A stretch of DNA of 20,662 nt from Acetobacteraceae bacterium (lineage in GTDB: Bacteria; Pseudomonadota; Alphaproteobacteria; Acetobacterales; Acetobacteraceae): the NCBI GenBank assembly GCA_030039695.1, contig JASHVB010000389.1:1-20662 (forward strand). The letters run 5' to 3'. Every line of letters starts with the position of its first letter. Position 1 is the first letter of the stretch. Positions 1 to 7,359 of this stretch are shown here, one piece after another. The translations under genes were made by a program, and so were the position numbers. The notes under the pieces were generated by a model. That model worked only from the letters and a program-made list of their open reading frames with translations, searched no databases and was not told the origin of the DNA.

Positions 1-151
1 CGACCTGCTGGTGGTAGCGGGCGATCCGCTCCAGGACCTCAATTTGCTCGCCGAACCTGACAAGAACCTCGTCGTCATCATGAAGGACGGCAAGATCTAC
101 AAGGACGCTCGTGCTGGCGCAGCGCCGACAATGGGAAGTGTCATCGAATAA
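1..151 (+). CDS. Amidohydrolase family protein, C-terminal end (partial)
   Basis: The reading frame is open from base 2 to a TAA at 149-151 and gives about 49 residues. It begins DLLVVAGDPLQDLNLLAEP and continues through KNLVVIMKDGKIYKD. This is the typical last strand pair of metal-dependent amidohydrolases of the imidazolonepropionase/prolidase type, in which a 'DLLVVDGDPL' segment and an 'V(V)MKDGKIYK' segment close the composite beta-sandwich domain. The catalytic barrel lies upstream of the window, so substrate and cell location cannot be judged. About 180 bp separate its stop from the next gene, so co-transcription is uncertain. Confidence 0.85.
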   Translation, partial: DLLVVAGDPLQDLNLLAEPDKNLVVIMKDGKIYKDARAGAAPTMGSVIE

Positions 152-328
152 AGACAATGCACTATAGTCTGTTCGCGCTTCGAGCGCGTCGCTGGCCGCC
201 GGGGAGGCGCGCCGATTCGCCGGCAGTAGAGCGTCACCTTCGGGCCTCGGGAAAGAGCGCCATGAGGCGGAGAAGACGTTTAGTCGCGAAGCCAGGACAA
301 TCGGCAAAAAACAGCGGGCCAGCAGCAA
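152..328. other. Intergenic region with a short hairpin
   Basis: This stretch lies between the amidohydrolase stop and the GTG start of the hydrolase. A 6-bp stem with a 3-base loop (arms 174-179 and 183-188) lies 23 bases after the stop. It has no following T-run, so it is at best a weak terminator. No convincing gene or promoter was found. Confidence 0.4.
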
Positions 329-1468
329 GTGAGCGCTTCTCCCCTCGTTCTTGAGCGTAACGGCGCGGTGTTCGAACGCCACTCTTACCGTCATGATGGG
401 CTAGATCTGGTAGCGTGGATCATTCGTCCGGCTGGGCCCGGCCCCTTCCCGCTTCTGGTCAGCAACCACGGTTCCGGTATTGTGGTCGGGCCGGACAGGA
501 CGTTGATCGATGTCTCGTCCCGCTATGAGATTGACCCAGAAAACCCGGCCTGGGCGCGCGTCGCCTCAAGTGGCGCCCTGACCCTGTTCCCCAAGGGCCG
601 GGGTTACGGCGGCTCGGACGGTCCGAGTCCCCTAGACGCCGTGCGCGGAGGGATCGACACCACCTTCGACATGCTGTTGGGCCGCGCTTCCGACGCCAAC
701 GCCGCCGCTGACTGGGCGTCTCGCCGGCCGGACGTGGATCGCCCCCGCTGCGTTATCGCCGGGGCCAGTCACGGTGCCGTCGTCTCCCTGCTCGCCGCGG
801 CGAAGCGGCCCTACGGGGCGATCATCGCGCAGGCGACGGGTGCCGCTTACGGCTCCGTCGAGGCAAGCGTCCGCCCGATCGCGAACGCGACCGCCGCGAT
901 CACCGCGCCTGTGCTGTTCCAGCACATGAGGACGGACACCCTCGTGCCGCCGGCAGGTGCGCGCGCGATCTTCGATTGGAGCAGCCGGTTTCGCCCGCTC
1001 CAGCGCTGGCGCGACTATCCCGGCGTGCCGGGCATCGAGGGCCACAATGTGTTTGACCCGGCCAATGCGCAACAGATACGGCCGGACTACGCGGAGGCAG
1101 TCGCTGCTGGTTTTGCTTCCTCCCCCTCTGAACCGAGGGATGCGCCAGAGCAATGGACCCAACTGGACTTCGTACTGCCCAGGACTTTCCGCAACGATGC
1201 TCCTCGCTGGTGTGGACGCTTCGGCGAAGACGGGCCTGATGCAATGGTCGCTTTGGATGGTGAGCACGCTGTTTACTGCTGGAAAGACCGCGACTCACGT
1301 GGCTTCGGCGAAGGAAGGATCACAGCTCGCGCAGATGCTTTTTATATGGAACCGTGGCCCGGAGTGTCGCTGCTACTGCAAAAGCTGCCGGGCAATGCCT
1401 TCCAAATCGTCTATGAACGGGACGGCATAAGGTCCATCACCCGCCTTGATGCAGTTGCTCAGCCATGA
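329..1468 (+). CDS. Alpha/beta hydrolase (dienelactone hydrolase / prolyl oligopeptidase-like)
   Basis: A 379-aa protein with an alpha/beta hydrolase core in roughly the first 265 residues. The nucleophile elbow is GASHG, with Ser147. Plausible triad partners are Asp203 (in TDTLVPP) and His239 (in EGHN). The oxyanion-region strand PLLVSNHGSG is at 41-50 and a GRGYGGSDG loop is at 90-98. The remaining ~115 residues (265-379) are an extra segment I do not recognise. No signal peptide is obvious, so it is probably cytoplasmic. The start is GTG at 329; no clear Shine-Dalgarno precedes it, so a start further downstream is possible. Substrate unknown: serine esterase or peptidase chemistry is inferred from the fold only. 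Confidence 0.8.
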   Translation: MSASPLVLERNGAVFERHSYRHDGLDLVAWIIRPAGPGPFPLLVSNHGSGIVVGPDRTLIDVSSRYEIDPENPAWARVASSGALTLFPKGRGYGGSDGPSPLDAVRGGIDTTFDMLLGRASDANAAADWASRRPDVDRPRCVIAGASHGAVVSLLAAAKRPYGAIIAQATGAAYGSVEASVRPIANATAAITAPVLFQHMRTDTLVPPAGARAIFDWSSRFRPLQRWRDYPGVPGIEGHNVFDPANAQQIRPDYAEAVAAGFASSPSEPRDAPEQWTQLDFVLPRTFRNDAPRWCGRFGEDGPDAMVALDGEHAVYCWKDRDSRGFGEGRITARADAFYMEPWPGVSLLLQKLPGNAFQIVYERDGIRSITRLDAVAQP

Positions 1469-2025
1469 CGGCCCGCACCGATAGCGCTCACAGACGTGGC
1501 TGTCCGTCTTTCACGCTCAGCCGCCGGTCCGGTCTCGACCCAATCCGGTCAGTCACGAACCTGAGCCACTTTTTCGAAAGCAGAGCGGGAACAGGGACAA
1601 CCCACCGAATGTCCAAGGCCTCAAAGCCGGATAAGCAGAACGGAACCCTGTTCGCGGCCCCCATCGGGGCCACCAGTCCGAAGCCGGCTGCATCAACAGG
1701 CCAGATAAAAGACTGCTCCCGACCAACGCCAACGCATCAAATTACTCTGCCAATAAAGGAGCCATTCACCGACGACGTTCGGCGTCACATTGCGCGGAGG
1801 CGCGGCCTCTCAGTTTCTCTGCTATCTGTAGGTCGATGTCCCTCCGGCCATTGGTGGCCGGGGGGGAGGATTGGGATGGGACAGTCGATTGACGGCACGG
1901 GCTTCAACGGCGGGTATCCGTGGAACGCCGGATGAACCGACCACAATTAGCAGGACGCACCTTTACGCTCACGCCGGTCCGCGGCAGAACCGCTTGAGAC
2001 GTCACGCGCATGGAGCAACGGCCAG
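1469..2025. other. Gap of about 560 bp without a supportable gene
   Basis: An open frame of 156 codons begins at 1465, overlapping the hydrolase stop as ATGA. Its product is arginine/serine/proline-rich, shows no fold or motif, and its third-position base preference weakens along its length. No ribosome binding site, tRNA or transposon end could be identified. I treat the stretch as non-coding or decayed DNA. Confidence 0.45.
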
Positions 2026-3549
2026 ATGACCAATCTGCCGGCTGTGACAATGGCGGCCGCCACGGATCCGCTGGTGATCACCCTTGTTGTTCTGGCGCTG
2101 GGCGCGCTGGTGACACATCTTTTTTTTCGCCAACGTCCGTTCGGCCGAGCGGTGGCGCGGGTGATTTTTCTGCTCGCTCTGACGGTCGCCCTGCTGAAAG
2201 AAAATGTCGTTCCATATGAGCCTCTCAGGTCCACCGGTGTCACTTTCGAGGACTGTGTCCGCCGCGCGCTGGCGATCGCCTGGTGGTTGTGGGCCGCCTG
2301 GTTCCTGGTCGGCGTCATGCGGGCCTTCATCATCGCCGAGCAACGGCCACGCGAAGGTAAGCTGATCCAGGATCTTCTCGCCGGCTTGATTTATCTCTCT
2401 GCGGTCTTTGCCATCATTGCTTACGTTTTCAATCTCCCCATCCAGGGATTGCTGGCAACGTCCGGTGTTATAGCCATCATCCTCGGACTGGCCCTGCAAA
2501 GCACATTGAGTGACGTTTTTTCCGGCATTGTCCTCAATCTCAGCGGGCCCTATCGACCCGGCGACTGGATCAGCGTTGACGGCGGCACCGAGGGCCGGGT
2601 CATTGAGATGAATTGGCGTGCAACGCATGTGTTAACCGGTAAGCGCGATATGGCGATCGTGCCGAACAGCGCGATCGCCAAGGCGAAAATCGTCAACGCC
2701 AGTTCGCCATCTGGCATTCACGGCATGACCGTGACGGTCCAGATCGACCGCAAGGCGACACCGGGAGCCGGCATCAAGATCATCAATCAGGCGCTCCTGA
2801 ACTGCCGGCTCGTCCTGACACGGCCTGCCCCCTGGATCACGGTCAAGTCGATTACCGGCACGGGCACTGAATTCGAAATCGGTTTTTTCTCTGAAGATCT
2901 AGCCCACGCGATGAAGGCGCAAAACGAGCTACTCGACTTGATTTACCGGCACGTGACCGCTGCCGGTCTTGATTTGGTGTCGGTCCATCAGTCGCGCTAT
3001 CTGACGCCTCCGACCGACACTTCGCTGAATGCTGCGAGCTGCCCGCAAAGGGCACTTGAGCTGGTGGAGATTTTCGCCGCTCTCACACCGGATGAACGGC
3101 AGTCGCTCGCCGCGAAAATGAAGCAAAAGACCATTGATAAAGGCGAGATTCTGCTCGAGCCCGGAGTGGTGCTGCAATCGCTGTTTATTATGGGAACTGG
3201 GGTGCTGTCGTTGACCCATGTTGTGGCAGGCAGCGAGATCGAATCGATGCGCCTCGGTCCGGGCGATCATTTCGGCGAGATCGGCTTGCTGACTGGCGCC
3301 GCGACCTCGGCCAGGGTCACCGCGCTGGTACCCACCACCGTCTATGAACTGACAAAGGATGATCTGGCGCCTATCTTGGAAGCCCGTGCGACGGTCGCGC
3401 AGGAACTGGGACGCGAGCTCGCGCGGCGCCTGGACGCCTACAACTCGGTAGCGTCGCCCGAGATATGCGACGCCGTACCACTCAACCGCGTCGCAAGTTG
3501 GTTCGCCGATCGGCTGCACAAGCTGCTCAGCCTCGCCCACGTCCGGTGA
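2026..3549 (+). CDS. MscS-type channel with C-terminal cyclic-nucleotide-binding domain (bCNG-like)
   Basis: A 507-aa inner-membrane protein. Hydrophobic segments lie at about 14-34, 44-58, 81-104 and 117-137. The MscS pore helix follows (about 140-172, GLLATSGVIAIILGLALQST region). It runs into the conserved beta domain (GPYRPGDWI at 174-182, then ...VPNSAIAKAKIVN). Residues about 340-475 form a cyclic-nucleotide-binding domain whose phosphate-binding cassette is intact: FGEIGLL at 416-422 and Arg430 in SARVTA. This is the layout of bacterial cyclic-nucleotide-gated channels, in which ligand binding gates an MscS-like pore. The conserved Glu and Arg favour real cAMP/cGMP binding (inference). 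The ATG at 2026 was chosen because hydrophobic residues begin soon after it; the Shine-Dalgarno is weak. It stands alone between two non-coding gaps. Confidence 0.88.
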   Translation: MTNLPAVTMAAATDPLVITLVVLALGALVTHLFFRQRPFGRAVARVIFLLALTVALLKENVVPYEPLRSTGVTFEDCVRRALAIAWWLWAAWFLVGVMRAFIIAEQRPREGKLIQDLLAGLIYLSAVFAIIAYVFNLPIQGLLATSGVIAIILGLALQSTLSDVFSGIVLNLSGPYRPGDWISVDGGTEGRVIEMNWRATHVLTGKRDMAIVPNSAIAKAKIVNASSPSGIHGMTVTVQIDRKATPGAGIKIINQALLNCRLVLTRPAPWITVKSITGTGTEFEIGFFSEDLAHAMKAQNELLDLIYRHVTAAGLDLVSVHQSRYLTPPTDTSLNAASCPQRALELVEIFAALTPDERQSLAAKMKQKTIDKGEILLEPGVVLQSLFIMGTGVLSLTHVVAGSEIESMRLGPGDHFGEIGLLTGAATSARVTALVPTTVYELTKDDLAPILEARATVAQELGRELARRLDAYNSVASPEICDAVPLNRVASWFADRLHKLLSLAHVR

Positions 3550-4060
3550 CCGACCGGCTCCGGGTAAAGACCGACCTATTTATTTTGTTATCGTATCTAT
3601 TAGGTCACGGCCGGCTGTGTACGGAGAACACACGCCCGATGCTCACCGAGGTTCTGACCCAGTGCGATGGCCAGACGTGCCACCGGCGGATCCCGTACGG
3701 ATAAGCCCGAACGGGACGACACGGTCGCAACATTTGCCGCCAACCTGAAGCGGCCCGGCTGAGAACCGACTGACGCACGACCAAGTCGCGGAAGAGCGCA
3801 GGACATTGTGCTTCTGATCGATCACGGTGTTCCAAACATTGGTCGCATGGCGCATCCGTCAACCGACCCGGCCTTCAAGATGTTGCTGATCGTGGTTCTA
3901 GATGTGAATGCGCAGCTTCCGTCCCGCGCAGTGATCTTGGCTCGGCAACCCGAGGTGCTGAGTCGGACCGCGGCAACCATTGAAGCCGAGCCCGCCGAGC
4001 ACGCTCGGAAAATTCGATATCAATAATAGAAGGCCATAACTTTGAGCTGGGGGCCACAAT
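3550..4060. other. Gap of about 500 bp with no convincing gene
   Basis: This lies between the channel gene and the CRP-like palindrome. A conspicuously A/T-rich stretch at about 3576-3604 stands out from GC-rich surroundings, just after the channel stop. Short open frames on both strands (for example 3605-3862 minus and 3808-4026 plus) give products without recognisable folds. It could be promoter DNA, a decayed gene or a mobile-element scar; nothing decides between these. Confidence 0.4.
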
Positions 4061-4080
4061 GCTGTGAGCTGCGTCACAGC
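4061..4080. promoter_or_regulatory. CRP/FNR-type operator palindrome upstream of the maturation cassette
   Basis: Seven-base arms GCTGTGA (4061-4067) and TCACAGC (4074-4080) are perfect inverted repeats with a 6-base spacer. The core TGTGA-N6-TCACA is exactly the consensus half-site pair for cAMP receptor protein. It ends 97 bases before the ATG of the DUF1843-like gene, a spacing suited to activation. The family and spacing are seen directly; binding by a CRP homologue is inferred. No clear -35/-10 pair could be fixed between the site and the gene. Confidence 0.45.
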
Positions 4081-4165
4081 GCTCGTCGCCCGCTTCGTGA
4101 TACCGCCATCAAAACGAAGTCGTGGGACCTGCACTGCCCACGTCGAAAATAACCCGTGAATTAAG

Positions 4166-4171
4166 AGGAGG
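4166..4171 (+). promoter_or_regulatory. Strong ribosome binding site of the DUF1843-like gene
   Basis: A full AGGAGG lies 6 bases before the ATG at 4178 and continues into further purines (AGGAGGAGAGGA, 4166-4177). It is the strongest Shine-Dalgarno noticed in the window. It fixes the start of the gene and suggests high translation, as expected for a substrate made in excess of its modifying enzyme. Confidence 0.8.
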
Positions 4172-4177
4172 AGAGGA

Positions 4178-4714
4178 ATGGCGATCATCTACAATCTCAG
4201 TACTCCCGCAACCCGAGGAATCCAAGTTCAGTATACCGTCGGGGGTTCGTTCATCTACGCTGAGGGCAGCGTCACAAAGACGTTTACATCTGCCGAAGTC
4301 ACGACCGATAGTACCGGCCTCGGCACGCTGGTATCCGTACCCTTGGTGCTGACGATCGACACTGGGGGCAGCCGCTTCGGTGTGTTTCTTCCCACCGTGG
4401 AACTCTCGGCGGGCCAAACCGCCTCGGTGACAACGGTCGGCGTCACAGAAACCTTCAGCGGACCGGACAGTTTCCCGCGCCAATCGACGAGTTGGAAATG
4501 CGTGGGCTTGCAAGGCACCGTCACGGACACCCAACCGCACATTGTTCCGCTCTACGCCGCAACGATCCATAATGCAATCGCGACCGGCGATCTCGCCCAG
4601 TTGCAGGCCTTAAGTGCCCAGGCCGACAGTCTGCTGGCCCAACAGGGGGATCTCGGCGGAGCGGTCACGGCTCTCAAGGCGGAGATCGCGAAACTGCAAT
4701 CTGGGAGCGGTTAA
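4178..4714 (+). CDS. DUF1842/DUF1843-like protein; putative substrate of the adjacent radical SAM maturase
   Basis: A 178-aa protein with two parts. Residues 1-118 are beta-rich, Thr/Ser/Val/Gly-rich and lack charged clusters. Residues about 120-175 (start HIVPLYAATIHNAIATGDLA) form an Ala/Leu/Gln helical hairpin that matches, from memory, the DUF1843 family. It carries GDL at 137-139 and again at 157-159. There is one cysteine (Cys108) and no signal peptide. DUF1843 proteins often have a DUF1842 domain in front, and the N-terminal part may be a diverged DUF1842. From memory, NCBI names a family 'GDL motif peptide-associated radical SAM/SPASM maturase'; the next gene fits that description, which makes this protein its likely substrate. 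The modified residue is unknown. It could instead be a structural protein with an unrelated neighbour. The DUF1843 match is fairly strong; the substrate role is inference. Confidence 0.72.
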   Translation: MAIIYNLSTPATRGIQVQYTVGGSFIYAEGSVTKTFTSAEVTTDSTGLGTLVSVPLVLTIDTGGSRFGVFLPTVELSAGQTASVTTVGVTETFSGPDSFPRQSTSWKCVGLQGTVTDTQPHIVPLYAATIHNAIATGDLAQLQALSAQADSLLAQQGDLGGAVTALKAEIAKLQSGSG

Positions 4715-4740
4715 GTAAGCATCGGCACCGAGCCGGCCCG

Positions 4741-4752
4741 CGACGTACGTCG
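4741..4752. repeat. Perfect 12-bp palindrome CGACGTACGTCG
   Basis: It is self-complementary over all 12 bases and lies 27 bases after the stop of the DUF1843-like gene. It could be an operator half-site pair or a chance GC-rich palindrome. No T-run follows, so it is not an obvious terminator. Confidence 0.3.
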
Positions 4753-4806
4753 TTCGCCTTTAGTTAGCGAGAAGAGTGTCGCGGCGGCTGCTTAAGCGAA
4801 GCACGC

Positions 4807-4844
4807 CCCCGCTGTTCCCTGGTTTCACCGGGACGACGGCGGGG
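4807..4844 (+). promoter_or_regulatory. Stem-loop between putative substrate and maturase genes
   Basis: CCCCGC (4807-4812) pairs with GCGGGG (4839-4844), and an inner stem TCCC/GGGA (4816-4819 with 4830-4833) stacks within it. No T-tract follows, so it is not a classical terminator. A stem-loop between an abundant substrate gene and an enzyme gene could lower maturase expression by partial termination or mRNA processing (inference). Confidence 0.3.
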
Positions 4845-4915
4845 CATCGTTCGACGTCGATCGGCTCGCCCGCATCTGCGAGCGACCGGATGGCGATTCA
4901 ACCGACGGAGCGACG

Positions 4916-6385
4916 ATGTCCAGCCCCGACCTGAACATACCCGTACGGTACCTCGGCGAGGAGGATTTCAGGCGCTTCGTGCCGGTCCTTGTCGTGTGGG
5001 AAATAACACTCGCTTGCGACCTCAAGTGTCTGCATTGCGGCTCGCGGGCCGGACACCGGCGCGCCTCGGAATTGACCAGCGAGGAATGCCTCGACGTGGT
5101 GCATTCGCTCGCCGCGCTGGGCACGCGGGAGGTGTCGCTCATCGGCGGCGAAGCCTATCTGCGCAAGGACTGGACGGACATAGTGCGGGCGGTTCGCTCG
5201 CACGGTATGTATTGTGCGATCCAGACCGGCGCGCGGAACCTGACGCCCGAGCGCATGCGGAGTGCGGCCGACGCCGGCCTCAATGGCATCGGGGTCTCGC
5301 TCGACGGCATGGCGCCGCTGCACGATCGCCTGCGCAACGTGCCCGGGTCGTTCCAAAAGGCGCTCGACACGTTGCGCCGTGCCCGGGACCTTGGGCTGGC
5401 AATCAGCGTCAATACCCAGATTGGCGCCGAGACGATGGACGACCTGCCCGAATTGATGGAGACCATAATCGAGATCGGCGCCAAACAATGGCAAATTCAA
5501 CTCACCGTCGCGATGGGCAACGCCGTGGACAACGACGGCTTGCTATTGCAACCGTACCGGTTGCTGGAACTTATGCCGTTGCTCGCCAGGCTCTATCGCG
5601 AGGGCGTGGCACGCGGGCTGTTGATGGTCGTCGGTAACAACATCGGGTATTTCGGCCCCTACGAGCACCTATGGCGCGGTTTCGGCGACGAGCTGGTGCA
5701 CTGGACAGGCTGCAGCGCCGGTCAGAACGTCATTGCCCTGGAGGCCGACGGCACAGTGAAGGGATGTCCGTCGCTCGCGACCGTCGGCTTCGCCGGCGGC
5801 AACGTTCGTGACCTGACACTGGAGGACATTTGGCACCACAGCCCGGAAATCCACTTCGGTCGGCTGCGCTCGGTCGAGGATCTGTGGGGCTTCTGCCGGA
5901 CCTGTTATTACGCTGACATCTGTCGGGCGGGCTGCACCTGGACCTCGCATTCCCTTCTCGGCGTGCCAGGGAACAACCCGTACTGTCACTATCGCGCTCT
6001 CGAACTGGACAAGATGGGCCTGCGCGAGCGCGTCCGAAAAATCCGCGGCGCCGCCAAGGCATCCTTCGCCACTGGCGAATTCGAGATCATCGCCGAACGC
6101 GTGGCCGATGGCGCGGTCGTTTCGACCAGCGCGTCGCAGCCGCGGCCTCGGACAGACCGTCGCTCGACCCCGTCTCCGCGCGAGGGCCAAATCCCGCCGA
6201 GATTGCGTTTGTGCCGATCGTGCAATGGGTATATCAAGCCGGACGAAATAGCCTGCCCGCATTGCAGTGCCGACGTTTATGCGGCCGCGGTCGCTTACGA
6301 CGACAAACGCCGCGAGCGCGCCGCGTTGATCGCGGAAATCGAGCAGCGTCTCGCCGCGTTAAGCGAGCGAGCACAATTCAGATAG
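4916..6385 (+). CDS. Radical SAM/SPASM peptide maturase with C-terminal zinc ribbon
   Basis: A 489-aa enzyme. The radical SAM cluster motif is C34-x3-C38-x2-C41 (ACDLKCLHC). The SAM-amine motif reads GGEA at 77-80 instead of the common GGEP, followed by a SLDG strand near 128-131. A complete seven-cysteine SPASM domain follows: C266, C284 (with the G-x4-C signature), C327, C330, C336, C340 and C357, which would carry two auxiliary 4Fe-4S clusters. After a low-complexity linker (about 400-425), C433-x2-C436 and C447-x2-C450 form a zinc ribbon, then a charged C-terminal helix. SPASM enzymes modify ribosomal peptides or enzymes through carbon-centred radicals. The N-terminus is too short for a fused RRE/PqqD-like recognition domain, so the zinc ribbon may help binding (inference). 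The start is ATG 4916 with GGAG at 4907-4910. Exact reaction unknown. Confidence 0.9.
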   Translation: MSSPDLNIPVRYLGEEDFRRFVPVLVVWEITLACDLKCLHCGSRAGHRRASELTSEECLDVVHSLAALGTREVSLIGGEAYLRKDWTDIVRAVRSHGMYCAIQTGARNLTPERMRSAADAGLNGIGVSLDGMAPLHDRLRNVPGSFQKALDTLRRARDLGLAISVNTQIGAETMDDLPELMETIIEIGAKQWQIQLTVAMGNAVDNDGLLLQPYRLLELMPLLARLYREGVARGLLMVVGNNIGYFGPYEHLWRGFGDELVHWTGCSAGQNVIALEADGTVKGCPSLATVGFAGGNVRDLTLEDIWHHSPEIHFGRLRSVEDLWGFCRTCYYADICRAGCTWTSHSLLGVPGNNPYCHYRALELDKMGLRERVRKIRGAAKASFATGEFEIIAERVADGAVVSTSASQPRPRTDRRSTPSPREGQIPPRLRLCRSCNGYIKPDEIACPHCSADVYAAAVAYDDKRRERAALIAEIEQRLAALSERAQFR

Positions 6386-6493
6386 GTCCGGGCTACCCGG
6401 TCTTGCGTGCGTTGCCAACGTCCCGCCGTCCACTCGGATAGAGCGGGGAATACGGGAGATGCCCGAAGCTTTCGACCCTCAGGGAACTTGATC

Positions 6494-6991
6494 ATGGCGG
6501 ACGTCAAGGTCGACATCAAAGTCAACAATCCAAAGGTTGCGAAATTCAACGTCCGCGGCAAGACCCTGGCAGAAGCCAAGAAGAACCTCGACTCGCGCGA
6601 CGAGTGGGGCCTTTACGACGCAACCCAGAACTTCAAGAGCAGCGCGCGGACAGACCGAGACGGCAACGTGATCTCGGTGACGATGGTGCTCAACCCGGTC
6701 ATCCAACTGCCGGAATGGAGCGGTTACCGTTCGGCCACAAAAGAGCAGAAGGCGTCGTGGGATGATATGGTGAACGCGCTCGCGGCGCATGAGCGCAGGC
6801 ATCACGCCATTCAGGTCGATTGCGCGAACGATCTGACCGACAAGATCGAGAAGGCCAAAGCACTGGACGCGAGCAGCCTCAACAAGATCATCAGCGACCA
6901 GCAGGACGCGTGCCAGAAGAAGCAAGACGACTACGACACCCGCAGCGGTCACGGTGCGAAGGAAGGGGTTGTGCTGGATCTCGACGCGTGA
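6494..6991 (+). CDS. DUF922-type Zn-dependent protease, cytoplasmic form
   Basis: A 165-aa protein. The zinc-peptidase motif HERRH is at 99-103 (HExxH, with catalytic Glu100). A conserved-looking YDTRSGHG segment at 147-154 could supply the third ligand, His153. Together with the size and overall pattern this fits the DUF922 family of predicted Zn-dependent proteases. Members are usually exported, but this one starts MADVKVDIKV with no signal peptide, so it probably works in the cytoplasm. Cys110 and Cys140 could pair or bind metal. The start at 6494 has AGGGAA at 6481-6486; an upstream in-frame ATG at 6407 gives an unlikely N-terminus. It follows the radical SAM gene by 108 bp on the same strand. 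A role in trimming the matured product is inference. Confidence 0.82.
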   Translation: MADVKVDIKVNNPKVAKFNVRGKTLAEAKKNLDSRDEWGLYDATQNFKSSARTDRDGNVISVTMVLNPVIQLPEWSGYRSATKEQKASWDDMVNALAAHERRHHAIQVDCANDLTDKIEKAKALDASSLNKIISDQQDACQKKQDDYDTRSGHGAKEGVVLDLDA

Positions 6992-7359
6992 CGCCCACAG
7001 GCCGGCGGTCCAACAAGCGGTTCTGTCAGGGCTCGGGTCAGGGGGTGTTCCTCGGAGAGGCAGTGGTGCACCGGAGGATGTCGCTCATCCTGACGGGGCT
7101 CGACGCGAGTGCGATGCGGTTTGGGTGCCGATCGGCGGGCGCCGACGGCCCGATCGCGGGGAAGATCGCACCCATCTCACCTGGTGCGATACCTGCTATA
7201 GGAAAATGGTACAGCCATCGCCCACGTCGCGCGAGCGTGCGCCGATCGGGGCCTTCGAATTCGACCTTCAGCCCGTGTGATCCAATCTGCCAACTGCGTA
7301 ATCGGGCCGCGTCCATGACCGGAATGCGCAGCCGACCGAACTGCGTCGCGGTGGCGGAC
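6992..7359. other. Gap of about 370 bp between convergent genes
   Basis: This lies between the ends of the protease gene (plus) and the SDR gene (minus). Long open frames cross it on both strands but give arginine/proline-rich sequences with no fold, as expected for GC-rich shadow frames. I saw no clear bidirectional terminator. Confidence 0.4.

Noticed and set aside
174..188. Hairpin after the amidohydrolase stop as a rho-independent terminator
   Set aside because: The 6-bp stem has no following T-tract, so it is only a weak candidate.
1465..1935. 156-codon open frame overlapping the hydrolase stop as ATGA
   Set aside because: Overlap suggests coupling, but the product has no fold or motif, the composition is Arg/Ser/Pro-rich and the codon pattern decays along it. 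No homologue is recognised.
3605..3862. Minus-strand frames in the gap after the channel gene, considered as a transposase remnant
   Set aside because: No transposase motif or terminal inverted repeat could be recognised, so the gap is left unassigned.
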